Shown piece after piece: positions 44,904 through 54,129 of a stretch of DNA of 64,000 bases; within the stretch, counting starts at the first letter, position 1, and every line of letters starts with the position of its first letter. Origin of the DNA: Variovorax paradoxus NBRC 15149 (GTDB lineage Bacteria; Pseudomonadota; Gammaproteobacteria; Burkholderiales; Burkholderiaceae_C); NCBI RefSeq assembly GCF_001591365.1, contig NZ_BCUT01000007.1:124001-188000 (forward strand), given 5' to 3'. The position numbers were made by a program, and so were the translations under genes. The notes below the pieces were generated by a model. That model did no database searches and was not told the origin of the DNA. It saw only the letters and a list, made by a program, of their open reading frames with translations.

Positions 44904-46694
44904 ATGAGCTACACCGCCCCCCTCAAGGACATGCTGTTCGACATCGAGCACCTGGCCAACATCGGCGAGATCGCCAGGCTGCCGGGCTTCGAGGACGCCG
45001 GCCTCGAAACCGCGCAGGCCGTGCTCGAAGAATGCGCGCGCTTCAACCAGGACGTGGTTGCGCCGCTGAACATCGAGGGCGACCGCAACCCCTCGTCCTT
45101 CAAGGACGGCCAGGTCACGACCACGCCGGGCTTCAAGGAAGCCTTTGCGCAGTACGTGTCGGGTGGCTGGCAGGGCCTGCAGCATCCGGCGGATTTCGGC
45201 GGGCAAGGCCTGCCCAAGACCATCGGCGCGGCCTGCGGCGAGATGCTCAACTCGGCCAACATGAGCTTCGCGCTGTGTCCGCTCCTGAGCGACGGCGCCA
45301 TCGAGGCGCTGCTCACGGCCGGCTCCGACGAGCTCAAGGCGGTGTACCTCGAGAAGCTGGTGAGCGGCCAGTGGACCGGCACCATGAACCTGACCGAGCC
45401 GCAGGCCGGCAGCGACCTTGCGCTGGTGCGCAGCCGCGCCGAACCGCAACCTGACGGCACCTACAAGGTCTTCGGCACCAAGATCTTCATCACCTACGGC
45501 GAGCACGACATGGCCGAGAACATCGTGCACCTGGTGCTCGCACGCGTGACCGGCGCGCCCGAGGGCGTGAAGGGCATCAGCCTGTTCGTGGTGCCCAAGT
45601 TCCTCGTCGGCAAGGACGGCTCGCTCGGTGCGCGCAACGACGTGCACTGCGTGAGCATCGAGCACAAGATGGGCATCAAGGCCTCGCCCACCGCCGTGCT
45701 GCAGTACGGCGACCATGGCGGTGCCGTCGGTTATCTGGTGGGCCAGGAGAACCGCGGCCTCGAGTACATGTTCATCATGATGAACTCGGCCCGCTACGCC
45801 GTGGGCATGCAGGGCATCGCGATTGCCGAGCGTGCCTACCAGCACGCCGTGACCTATGCGAAGGACCGCGTGCAGAGCCGCCCGGTCGACGGTTCGATGA
45901 ACGCGAGCGCGCCCATCATCCACCACCCCGACGTCAAGCGCATGCTGATGACGATGCGCGCCTACACCGAAGGCTGCCGCGCCATGGCCTCGGTGGCTGC
46001 CGCCGCCTACGACGCCGCGCACCACCACCCCGATGCCGAGGCGCGCAAGCAGAACCAGGCCTTCTACGAATTCATGGTGCCGCTCGTGAAGGGCTACAGC
46101 ACCGAGATGAGCCTGGAAGTGACCTCGCTGGGCGTGCAGGTGCATGGTGGCATGGGCTTCATCGAGGAGACCGGCGCGGCGCAGTACTACCGCGACGCCA
46201 AGATCCTCACGATCTACGAAGGCACCACTGCGATCCAGGCCAACGACCTCGTGGGCCGCAAGACCGCGCGCGACGGCGGCCAGACCGCCAAGGCCATTGC
46301 CGCGCAGATCGAGAAGACCGAGGCCGAACTGGCCAGGAGCAGCAGCCCCGCCGCGGCCGCCGTCCTCAAGCGCCTGAAGCCCGCGCGCGAGGCCTTCATC
46401 GAGGTGGTCGACTTCGTCGCGGGCCAGACCAAGGCGTCGCCCAACGCGGTGTTCGCGGGCAGCGTGCCCTACCTGATGCTCGCGGGCAACCTCGTGGCGG
46501 GCTGGCAGCTGGCACGCTCGCTGATCATTGCAGCGGACCTGGCGTCGCACAACGTCGACGTGGACTTCATGCAGGCCAAGACCGCGACCGCGCGCTTCTA
46601 TGCCGAGCACATCCTGAACAAGGTACCCGGGCTGCGCGACAGCATCGTCGAGGGCGCCGAGAGCGTCACGGCATTGGCGCTCGACGCCTTCTGA
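44904..46694 (+). CDS. Acyl-CoA dehydrogenase (long form with AcdC C-terminal domain)
   Basis: 596 residues, longer than the 380-residue classic enzymes because of an extra C-terminal domain. FAD and substrate motifs are present: 'GTMNLTEPQAGSDLALVRSR' and 'VQVHGGMGFIEETGAAQYYR'; the likely catalytic Glu lies in 'TIYEGTTAIQ'. The architecture matches the FadE5/DmdC-like group, whose members oxidise various acyl-CoAs including 3-methylmercaptopropionyl-CoA; the substrate is open. GGAGA ribosome binding site. It sits behind the etf terminator and so needs its own promoter or read-through. Confidence 0.93.
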   Translation: MSYTAPLKDMLFDIEHLANIGEIARLPGFEDAGLETAQAVLEECARFNQDVVAPLNIEGDRNPSSFKDGQVTTTPGFKEAFAQYVSGGWQGLQHPADFGGQGLPKTIGAACGEMLNSANMSFALCPLLSDGAIEALLTAGSDELKAVYLEKLVSGQWTGTMNLTEPQAGSDLALVRSRAEPQPDGTYKVFGTKIFITYGEHDMAENIVHLVLARVTGAPEGVKGISLFVVPKFLVGKDGSLGARNDVHCVSIEHKMGIKASPTAVLQYGDHGGAVGYLVGQENRGLEYMFIMMNSARYAVGMQGIAIAERAYQHAVTYAKDRVQSRPVDGSMNASAPIIHHPDVKRMLMTMRAYTEGCRAMASVAAAAYDAAHHHPDAEARKQNQAFYEFMVPLVKGYSTEMSLEVTSLGVQVHGGMGFIEETGAAQYYRDAKILTIYEGTTAIQANDLVGRKTARDGGQTAKAIAAQIEKTEAELARSSSPAAAAVLKRLKPAREAFIEVVDFVAGQTKASPNAVFAGSVPYLMLAGNLVAGWQLARSLIIAADLASHNVDVDFMQAKTATARFYAEHILNKVPGLRDSIVEGAESVTALALDAF

Positions 46695-46775
46695 CCCACG
46701 GCCCCGTGTCGCCCATCTGACGGGCGATGCAGGCCTTCCTCTTATATAAAACCGAACCCCATCCCCGGAGAAGAC

Positions 46776-47738
46776 ATGTCCAAGCTGCCCCCCGTGCTCG
46801 CGAACCTGCCGCTGCCGATCATCGGCTCGCCGCTGTTCATCATCAGCAACCCCAAGCTCGTGATCGCGCAGTGCAAGGCCGGCGTGGTCGGCTCGATGCC
46901 GGCGCTCAACGCCCGCCCCGCGGCGCAGCTCGAAGACTGGCTGGCCGAGATCACCGAGGAGCTCGCGGCCTACAACAAGGCCAACCCGGACAAGCCCGCC
47001 GCGCCCTTTGCCATCAACCAGATCGTGCACAAGAGCAACGACCGGCTCGAGCACGACATGGAAATGGTCGTGAAGTACAAGGTGCCGATCGTCATCACCT
47101 CGCTGGGCGCGCGCACCGACGTGAACGATGCGGTGCACAGCTACGGCGGCGTCACGCTGCACGACATCATCAACAACAAGTTCGCGCAGAAGGCGATCGA
47201 GAAGGGCGCCGACGGCATCATTGCCGTGGCAGCCGGCGCCGGCGGCCATGCGGGCGTGAAGAGCCCGTTCGCGCTGGTGCAGGAAATCCGCCAGTGGTTC
47301 GACGGTCCCATCGCACTGTCGGGCTCCATCGCCACCGGCGGCGCGGTGCTCGCGGCGCAGGCCATGGGTGCCGACTTCGCCTACATCGGCACCGCCTTCA
47401 TCGCCACCGAGGAGGCGCGCGCGAGCGAGGAATACAAGCAGGCCATCGTGGACGGCACCTCGGACGACATCGTCTATTCGAGCCTCTTCACCGGCGTGCA
47501 CGGCAACTACCTGGCGCCCAGCATCGTCAAGGCCGGCATGGACCCGGCCAACCTGCCCGAAGGCGACGTCAAGACCATGAACTTCGGCGGCGGCGAGGGC
47601 AGCAAGGCCAAGGCCTGGAAGGACATCTGGGGCTCGGGCCAGGGCATCGGCGCCGTGACCGAAGTGGCCAGCGCCGCGGCCTTCATCGAGAAGCTCAAGC
47701 GCGAATACCAGCAAGCCAGGCAGCGGCTCGCACTTTGA
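46776..47738 (+). CDS. Nitronate monooxygenase family protein
   Basis: 320 residues, FMN TIM barrel. It has 'PLPIIGSPLFIISNPKLVIA', the phosphate-binding stretch 'SGSIATGGAVLAAQAMGADF' and 'AAGAGGHAGVKSPFALVQEI' (catalytic His in GGHAG). Members oxidise alkyl nitronates or act as related FMN oxidoreductases. It follows the acyl-CoA dehydrogenase by 81 bp with a GGAGA site. Confidence 0.93.
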   Translation: MSKLPPVLANLPLPIIGSPLFIISNPKLVIAQCKAGVVGSMPALNARPAAQLEDWLAEITEELAAYNKANPDKPAAPFAINQIVHKSNDRLEHDMEMVVKYKVPIVITSLGARTDVNDAVHSYGGVTLHDIINNKFAQKAIEKGADGIIAVAAGAGGHAGVKSPFALVQEIRQWFDGPIALSGSIATGGAVLAAQAMGADFAYIGTAFIATEEARASEEYKQAIVDGTSDDIVYSSLFTGVHGNYLAPSIVKAGMDPANLPEGDVKTMNFGGGEGSKAKAWKDIWGSGQGIGAVTEVASAAAFIEKLKREYQQARQRLAL

Positions 47739-48901
47739 GCGGCGCGTGCGACCCGGCGCCTGCCGGGCTGACCGCGCAGCGCGGGCGGATGCCCCTGCTC
47801 GACATCGCCAAGGGCCTGGCCTGTGCGGTGATCGTCGGGCACCACCTGTCGCGCTACGGCGCGATGCCGGTGGGTGCCTTCCTGCTGGTGCCCGGATTGC
47901 TGGGCTGGCTGGCCAGCGACGGCCGGCTCGCGGTGCAGGTCTTCCTGGTGATTGCCGGCTTTCTTGCGGCTTCCAGCCTCGCGCCCGACGGCTTGCTGCG
48001 CGTGGACCGGCCGATGGCGCGCATCCTGCAGCGGTACGGCCGGCTGGTCATGCCCTACCTGGCGGCGCTCACGGTGTCGGTGCTGGTGGCGGCCCTGGTG
48101 CGCCCCTGGATGGTGGGCGACGACGTGCCCGCTGCGCCGAGCATCGGCCAGCTGCTCGCGCACGGGTTGCTGATGCAGGACCTGCTGGGCTACGAGGCGC
48201 TGTCCACGGGCGTCTGGTACGTGGCCATCGACTTCCAGCTGTTCGTGCTGGCGCTGGCGCTCATGGGGCTTCCCGCGATGCTGCGGCGCGCGCCGGCGGG
48301 GGCTGCAGCGGCTTCGTACGAGCGCTGGATTCCCGTGGCGCTGGTGCTGGCGGTGGCCACCGCTTCGCTGCTGCTCTTCAACCGCAATGCCGATCTCGAC
48401 GGCACGGCGTTCTATTTCTTCGGTGCCTACGGGCTCGGCATGCTGGCCTTCTGGATCGGACGCGCCACGCGCGCGAGCACCTGGCGCAGTGCCATCGTGC
48501 TGCTCGCGCTGACCGGCGCGGGCGCGCTCGCGGTCGACTGGCGCAGCCGCATCGCCACCGCGCTGGTGAGCGCGCTGCTGATTGCCGTTGCGCAGCGGCG
48601 GGGCTGGCTCTCGCTCGGGCGCCGGCCGGATGCGGCCATGCCCTTGCAGCGCCTGGGCCGCATGTCGTATTCGCTGTTCCTGATCCACTTTCCGGTGCTG
48701 CTGGCCACCAATGCGGCGGCGGCGCAGTTGGGGCCTCACCCCGCCTGGATCGATGCGCTGGGCCTGGCCGCCACCTTCGGGCTTTCGGTGGCCGCCGCGC
48801 AATTGCTGCACCGCAGGGTCGAGCTGCGGCCCGCGTCGTGGCGCGTGGTCGCGGCATTGTTCGCGGGCCTGCTGGTCAGCGGGATGCTCGTCTCGTTCTG
48901 A
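47735..48901 (+). CDS. Acyltransferase 3 family membrane protein
   Basis: 388 residues if the TTG at 47735 (overlapping the previous stop) is used; the ATG at 47789 is a plausible alternative (370 residues). About ten membrane helices, with the family start 'LLDIAKGLACAVIVGHHLSR' (catalytic His in the first helix) and 'FFGAYGLGMLAFWIGR'. Family members O-acetylate or acylate surface sugars such as OafA or OPGs. The target here is unknown. Confidence 0.88.
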   Translation: MSGACDPAPAGLTAQRGRMPLLDIAKGLACAVIVGHHLSRYGAMPVGAFLLVPGLLGWLASDGRLAVQVFLVIAGFLAASSLAPDGLLRVDRPMARILQRYGRLVMPYLAALTVSVLVAALVRPWMVGDDVPAAPSIGQLLAHGLLMQDLLGYEALSTGVWYVAIDFQLFVLALALMGLPAMLRRAPAGAAAASYERWIPVALVLAVATASLLLFNRNADLDGTAFYFFGAYGLGMLAFWIGRATRASTWRSAIVLLALTGAGALAVDWRSRIATALVSALLIAVAQRRGWLSLGRRPDAAMPLQRLGRMSYSLFLIHFPVLLATNAAAAQLGPHPAWIDALGLAATFGLSVAAAQLLHRRVELRPASWRVVAALFAGLLVSGMLVSF

Positions 48902-48915
48902 CCTGAGCCGCCCGC

Positions 48916-48943
48916 GCCGGCAGCGCGACGCGCCGGCCGTTTT
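48916..48943 (+). terminator. Possible weak terminator
   Basis: GCCGGC (48916-48921) and GCCGGC (48932-48937) can form a 6-bp stem with a 10-nt loop, followed by CGTTTT. Weak; position after the acyltransferase gene is the main support. Confidence 0.35.
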
Positions 48944-49028
48944 CACTGAAATGGTTGCAAGAGGGCGCCGGAGCGGTCACGCTCCCGGCTGCTTCAGGGT
49001 TTCTCCGCCTTTGATAAGATTGCGAATA

Positions 49029-49044
49029 TTCAGTAAATACTGAA
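49029..49044. promoter_or_regulatory. Candidate operator upstream of cydD
   Basis: TTCAGTAAATACTGAA, a 16-bp palindrome imperfect only at its centre, 19 bp before the cydD ATG in an AT-rich stretch. The half-site ATTCAGT recurs in the leader of the GbsR/MarR-type regulator gene at 56074-56090. No FNR/Anr box (TTGAT-N4-ATCAA) was found here. Confidence 0.45.
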
Positions 49045-49062
49045 AATACAAAATATCAAGGA

Positions 49063-50769
49063 ATGATCAAGCATCCTCCGCCACGGCGCCCGCTGCAGCT
49101 TTCTGCGCGGCCGGATGCCGCAAGCCTCGTGCAAGGCGTGGCGGCGCTCACGTGGATTCCGCAGGCGGCGCTGCTGGCCATGGCCGTGCAGGGGCTGGCG
49201 TCGGGGCAGGGGATTGCGGCGGTGCAGTGGCCGGCCTGCGGCATCCTGCTGCTGGGCGTGCTGCGGGCCGTTTGCGAGGCATGGGGCGCGCGGCGCATCT
49301 TCGGACACGCGCGGGCGCAGCTCTCGGCGCTGCGCGCCCAGACGGCCTTGGCGCTGGCGGCCGGTTCGCCGCTGGACCGCGAGCGTGCCGCATCCGGCCG
49401 CGCGGCCAGCGTGCTGGCCGAGCAGGCCGAAGCGCTGGTGCCGTATCTCGTGCGCTACCGGCCCGCGCGCTGGCGCGCGATGGTGGTTCCCATCGTCATC
49501 CTGGTGGCAGTGGCCAGCCTTTCGTGGGTGGCGGCGCTCGTGCTGCTGGTGGCCGCTCCGCTGATCCCGCTTTTCATGGCCATCGTCGGCTGGCGCGCCA
49601 AGGCCGCGAGCGAGGCGCAGATGGTCGAGATGGGCGGCATGAACGCCTTCCTGCTCGACCGCCTGCGCGGGCTGGCCACGCTGCGCGCGCTCGATGCGGT
49701 GGATGCCGCCGCCGGGCGGCTCGCGCAGGCGGCAGAGGCGCTGCGGGCGCGGACCATGGCGGTGCTGCGCATCGCTTTTCTTTCGTCGGCGGTGCTGGAG
49801 CTTTTCTCGGCGCTGGGCGTGGCGATGGTGGCAGCCTACGTCGGCTTCCACCTGCTGGGCAGCTTGGGCTTCGGTGCCTGGGGAAGCCAGCTGAGCCTGG
49901 GGGAAGGGCTGTTCATCCTGCTGCTTGCGCCGGCGTTCTTCGAGCCGCTGCGCGAACTGTCGGCGGTGTGGCACGACCGCGCGGCCGGCGAGGCGGCACT
50001 GCAGGCGCTCGATGCGCTGCAGAAGCGCGCATTGCCGCTGCCTGGTGCGCAGGCCCCGGTCGCACGTGCCGCAACAGGCGCGGCCCGCACGGGCTCCGCG
50101 CCCGCCATCGCGGTCCGCGACCTGCATTTCGCATGGCCGGGCAATGAGCGCAAGGTCTTCGATGGCCTGGACCTGCGCATCGGGGCTGGCGAGCACGTGG
50201 CGCTCACGGGTGCAAGCGGCGCGGGCAAGACGGCACTGCTGTCATTGCTGGCAGGGCTGCTGCCGGCTACGCATGGCGAAATCTCGATCGGCGGCGTGCC
50301 GCTGTCCGACCGCACCGTGGGTGCGCTGCGCCAGCCCATCGCCTGGATGGGGCAGAGGCCGCATGTGTTCGCGGGCTCGGTCGAGTCGAACGTCGCGCTC
50401 GGACGCGCAGGCGTCGGCACCCCGCAGGTTGCGGCGGCGATGCGCTTCGCGTCGCTCGAGACGGTGGCGCAGGCGCATCCGGGCGTGGCGCTGGGCGAGG
50501 GCGGCATCGGCCTGTCGGGCGGCGAGGCGGTGCGCCTCGCGCTGGCGCGCATCGCGGTCCACCCCCATGCCGACCTGCTGCTGGTGGACGAGCCCACCGC
50601 CCACCTCGACACCGAAACCGCCACCCAGGTGGCCGACGCGCTGCTGGCCCTGGCGCGCGGCAAGACCCTGGTCGTCGCCACGCACGACCCGGTGCTGGCG
50701 GCGCGCATGAACCGCTCGATCTGTCTCGATGCCGAGCCGGCCGAAGCCGCCTTGGAGCGCGCCGCATGA
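49063..50769 (+). CDS. cydD: Thiol reductant ABC exporter subunit CydD
   Basis: 568 residues: six-helix membrane domain (1-320) and ABC ATPase domain. Walker A 'GASGAGKTALLS', signature 'LSGGEAVRLALARI' and H-loop 'VVATHDPVLAA' are present. CydDC exports glutathione/cysteine to the periplasm, which is needed for cytochrome bd assembly. AAGGA site 5-9 nt upstream. Its stop overlaps the cydC ATG. First gene of cydDCABX. Confidence 0.96.
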   Translation: MIKHPPPRRPLQLSARPDAASLVQGVAALTWIPQAALLAMAVQGLASGQGIAAVQWPACGILLLGVLRAVCEAWGARRIFGHARAQLSALRAQTALALAAGSPLDRERAASGRAASVLAEQAEALVPYLVRYRPARWRAMVVPIVILVAVASLSWVAALVLLVAAPLIPLFMAIVGWRAKAASEAQMVEMGGMNAFLLDRLRGLATLRALDAVDAAAGRLAQAAEALRARTMAVLRIAFLSSAVLELFSALGVAMVAAYVGFHLLGSLGFGAWGSQLSLGEGLFILLLAPAFFEPLRELSAVWHDRAAGEAALQALDALQKRALPLPGAQAPVARAATGAARTGSAPAIAVRDLHFAWPGNERKVFDGLDLRIGAGEHVALTGASGAGKTALLSLLAGLLPATHGEISIGGVPLSDRTVGALRQPIAWMGQRPHVFAGSVESNVALGRAGVGTPQVAAAMRFASLETVAQAHPGVALGEGGIGLSGGEAVRLALARIAVHPHADLLLVDEPTAHLDTETATQVADALLALARGKTLVVATHDPVLAARMNRSICLDAEPAEAALERAA

Positions 50770-52472
50770 GCAGTTCCCAGGGCGGCTGGCGCGATCTCCG
50801 GCTGGTGCTGCGGCCGTTCCTGGCGACGCAGCCCCGCGCGCTGCTGTGGGGCGGCGTGCTGGCGGCAGCCACGGTGCTCGCGGGCATGGCCTTGCTCGGC
50901 CTGTCGGGCTGGTTCATCACCGCGACGGCACTCGCGGGCCTGCATGCGGCCACGGCCTTCACCTTCGACGTGTTCATGCCCTCGGCCGGCATCCGATTGC
51001 TGGCGCTCGGACGCACCGCGTCGCGCTACGGCGAGCGCCTGGTCACGCACGACGCAAGCTTCGGCGTGCTCGCGGCCTTGCGCGTGCGCCTGTTCCGCGG
51101 CTGGGCGCGCCCCGGCGCGGCGCACCAACTGGCGATGCGGCCGTCGCGGCTGCTGTTCCGCCTGACCTCCGACATCGATGCGCTGGAGTCGCTCTACCTG
51201 CGGCTGCTCGTGCCCGCGGCCGCGGCGCTGGGCGCGGCGCTGCTCGCGGGTGTGGTGCTCGGATTCATGCACATCGGCGTGGGGCTCGTGCTGCTGCTGT
51301 GGCTGGTGGCCGTCGGCTGGGGCCTGGTGCTGTTCATCGCGCGGCGCGCCCAGCGTCCGGCGGTGCGCCGCGCGCATGGCATCGAGGCGCTGCGGGCGCG
51401 CACCGTCGACCTCGTCGCGGGCCAGACCGACCTGGTGATGGCGGGGCGTGCCGATGCGCAGCGCGAAGCACTGATGAATGCCGATGCGCGCCTGGCCAAG
51501 GCCGACCTCGCGCTGAACAGGCTCGAGACGTCGGCCGGCGCGGCCTACGGCGTGGCCGGCACGCTGACGCTGGTGGGCGTGTTGCTGGCGGTGGGTGTGC
51601 TCGTGGGCGAGGGCGCCATCGGCGCGCCTGCCGCGGCGCTCGGGCTGCTCGTGGCGCTGACGGCCACGGAGCCGTTCGCGGCCCTGCGGCGCGGAGCGCT
51701 CGATGCCGGCCGCACCTGGCTCGCGGTCCGGCGCCTCGCGCCGCGCCTGGCGCCTGACGAAGCGCGACCGGGTGTCGCCGTCGTTGAACCCGGCGCGGCT
51801 TGGGCGGTGAGTCTGGCCCACCTGAGTGCGGCGCACTTCGGCAGCGGCATTCCCGCGCTGAACGATGTCTCGCTGGCCATCGCGCCGGGCGAACGCGTGG
51901 CGCTCGTCGGCGCGAGCGGTGCGGGCAAGTCGACATTGCTCGCGGTGATCGCCGGAGAAATCGCGCCGCTGGCCGGCAGCGTCAGCGCTGAGCCGGCCTG
52001 CCTCCTGACCCAGCGCACCGAACTTTTCCAGGACAGCCTGCGCGACAACCTCCGGCTCGCCGATCCCGCCGCGGACGACTCTCGCCTGTGGAGCGCATTG
52101 CAATCGGCCGGCCTCGCCGGCGATGTGCGCGCGTTCCCCGCCGGACTCGATACCGCGCTGGGCGAAGGGGGCCTCGGCCTTTCGGGCGGGCAGTCGCGCC
52201 GGCTCGCGCTCGCGCGGCTGCTGCTGCGCCCGGTGCCGCTCTGGCTGCTCGACGAGCCCACCGAGGCGCTGGATGCCGCCATCGCACATGACGTGCTGCA
52301 GCGCCTGGCCAAGGAAGCCGGGCCGCGCACGCTGCTGATCGCCACGCACCTGCGCCGCGAGGCCGCGCTGGCCGACCGCCTGGTGTGCATGCGCCAGGGA
52401 CGCATCGTTGCCGAACTGCGGCGCGGCAGTCCCGCCTTCGAGGCCGCGCTGAACGCGCTGCGGCCCGACTGA
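50766..52472 (+). CDS. cydC: Thiol reductant ABC exporter subunit CydC
   Basis: 568 residues, same layout as CydD. Walker A 'GASGAGKSTLLA', signature 'LSGGQSRRLALARL', Walker B 'LWLLDEPTEALD', H-loop 'IATHLRREAAL'. It forms the heterodimer with CydD. It overlaps cydD by 4 bp and is followed after 52 bp by cydA. Confidence 0.96.
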   Translation: MSSSQGGWRDLRLVLRPFLATQPRALLWGGVLAAATVLAGMALLGLSGWFITATALAGLHAATAFTFDVFMPSAGIRLLALGRTASRYGERLVTHDASFGVLAALRVRLFRGWARPGAAHQLAMRPSRLLFRLTSDIDALESLYLRLLVPAAAALGAALLAGVVLGFMHIGVGLVLLLWLVAVGWGLVLFIARRAQRPAVRRAHGIEALRARTVDLVAGQTDLVMAGRADAQREALMNADARLAKADLALNRLETSAGAAYGVAGTLTLVGVLLAVGVLVGEGAIGAPAAALGLLVALTATEPFAALRRGALDAGRTWLAVRRLAPRLAPDEARPGVAVVEPGAAWAVSLAHLSAAHFGSGIPALNDVSLAIAPGERVALVGASGAGKSTLLAVIAGEIAPLAGSVSAEPACLLTQRTELFQDSLRDNLRLADPAADDSRLWSALQSAGLAGDVRAFPAGLDTALGEGGLGLSGGQSRRLALARLLLRPVPLWLLDEPTEALDAAIAHDVLQRLAKEAGPRTLLIATHLRREAALADRLVCMRQGRIVAELRRGSPAFEAALNALRPD

Positions 52473-52524
52473 AAAGACAGAAGCCAAAGACCAAAAACAG
52501 GGAACACAAAAAGGAAGCCACCCC

Positions 52525-54129
52525 ATGGACCTCGACATCGTCGCGCTATCGCGCCTTCAGTTCGCCGTCACGGCGCTCTACCACTTTTTGTTCGTGCCGC
52601 TGACGCTCGGGCTGTCGATCATCCTCGCGGTCATGGAAACCGTCTACGTGATGACGGGCCGCGTGATCTGGCGCGACATGACCAAGTTCTGGGGCGTGCT
52701 GTTCGGCATCAACTTTGCGATGGGTGTGGCCACCGGCGTGGTGATGGAGTTCCAGTTCGGCATGAACTGGAGCTACTACAGCCACTACGTCGGCGACATC
52801 TTCGGCGCGCCGCTGGCCATCGAGGGGCTGATGGCCTTCTTCATGGAAGCCACCTTCGTGGGGCTGTTCTTCTTCGGCTGGGACAAGCTCTCCAAGGTGG
52901 GCCACCTGGTCGCGACCTGGGCCGTGGCCATCGGCTCCAACTTCTCGGCGCTGTGGATCCTCATTGCCAACGGCTGGATGCAGAACCCCGTGGGCGCGGC
53001 CTTCAACCCGCAGACCATGCGCATGGAGGTGACCGACTTCTTCGCGGTGCTGACCAATCCGGTGGCGCAGGCCAAGTTCGTGCACACCGTGTCGGCGGGC
53101 TATGTGTGCGCGGCGGTGTTCGTGCTTGGCGTGTCGGCCTGGTATGTGCTCAAGGGCCGCCACCTTGAATTGGCCAAGCGCTCGATGACGGTCGCGGCCT
53201 CGTTCGGCTTGGCGGCGTCGCTGTCGGTGGTGGTGCTGGGCGACGAGAGCGGCTACCTGTCGACCGAGCACCAGAAGATGAAGCTGGCCGCCATCGAGGC
53301 CATGTGGGAAACGCACCCCGCGCCGGCGGCCTTCACCGCCTTCGGCTTCCCCGACCAGGAAGCGCGCGAGACGCACTACGCCATCCACATTCCGGCGGTG
53401 ATGGGGCTGATCGGCACGCGCTCGCTCGACACCGTGATCCCGGGCATCGACGAGCTCGTGAAGCGCGCCGAGGTGCGCATCCGCGAAGGCATCAAGGCCT
53501 ACGACGCGCTGCAGCAGATCCGCGCCGCCGGCAGCACGCAGGCCGTGCCGCAGGGTGTGCGCGACGCCTTCGAGAACGGCGGCACCGACATGGGCTATGC
53601 GCTGCTGCTCAAGCGCTACGTCGACGACCCGCGCAACGCCACGCCCGAGCAGATCGCCAAGGCCGCATGGGACACCGTGCCGCAGGTGGCGCCGCTGTTC
53701 TGGCTGTTCCGGATCATGGTGGGCATCGGCATGCTGCTGATCGTGCTGACGGCCACCTTCTTCGTGCTTTCGGCGCGGCGCCGGCTCGACCGCCACCGCT
53801 GGCTGCTCAGGGCCGCGGTGCTGGCCATCCCGCTGCCGTGGATCGCCATCGAGTCCGGCTGGCTGGTGGCCGAGTTCGGCCGCCAGCCCTGGGTGATCGA
53901 AGGCGTGCTGCCAACGGCGGTGGCCGTGTCGAATCTGGGCGTGAAGACGCTGCTCATCACGCTTGGCGGCTTCATCGCGATCTACACCACGCTCTTCATC
54001 ATCGAGATGAAGCTGCTGCTCAAGGTGATACGCAAGGGGCCGGAGGCCGAGCATGCGCCCGATGTCGGCGAAGCCCGGTCCCATGTTCCGCCAGTTCGCG
54101 CCATGGCGGCGCCAGGGAGTTCCTCATGA
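52525..54129 (+). CDS. cydA: Cytochrome bd ubiquinol oxidase subunit I
   Basis: 534 residues. The heme ligand region is intact ('SRLQFAVTALYHFLFVPLTL', His19-equivalent). The long quinone-binding loop of the E. coli bd-I type is present ('PAPAAFTAFGFPDQEARETH' ... 'IKAYDALQQI'), as is 'EFGRQPWVIEGVLPTAVAVS'. This indicates a true high-affinity bd-I oxidase rather than the short-loop cyanide-insensitive type. It reduces oxygen with quinol, without proton pumping. Its stop overlaps the cydB ATG. Confidence 0.97.
   Translation: MDLDIVALSRLQFAVTALYHFLFVPLTLGLSIILAVMETVYVMTGRVIWRDMTKFWGVLFGINFAMGVATGVVMEFQFGMNWSYYSHYVGDIFGAPLAIEGLMAFFMEATFVGLFFFGWDKLSKVGHLVATWAVAIGSNFSALWILIANGWMQNPVGAAFNPQTMRMEVTDFFAVLTNPVAQAKFVHTVSAGYVCAAVFVLGVSAWYVLKGRHLELAKRSMTVAASFGLAASLSVVVLGDESGYLSTEHQKMKLAAIEAMWETHPAPAAFTAFGFPDQEARETHYAIHIPAVMGLIGTRSLDTVIPGIDELVKRAEVRIREGIKAYDALQQIRAAGSTQAVPQGVRDAFENGGTDMGYALLLKRYVDDPRNATPEQIAKAAWDTVPQVAPLFWLFRIMVGIGMLLIVLTATFFVLSARRRLDRHRWLLRAAVLAIPLPWIAIESGWLVAEFGRQPWVIEGVLPTAVAVSNLGVKTLLITLGGFIAIYTTLFIIEMKLLLKVIRKGPEAEHAPDVGEARSHVPPVRAMAAPGSSS

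Noticed and set aside
46684..46775. Hairpin and TATATAA stretch between acyl-CoA dehydrogenase and nitronate monooxygenase
   Set aside because: The stem is not followed by a T run, and no -35 partner was found for the TATATAA, so neither terminator nor promoter is supported.
49010..49062. Possible FNR/Anr box before cydD (TTGATAAGATTG)
   Set aside because: Only the left half matches TTGAT; the right half ATCAA is absent at the required spacing.
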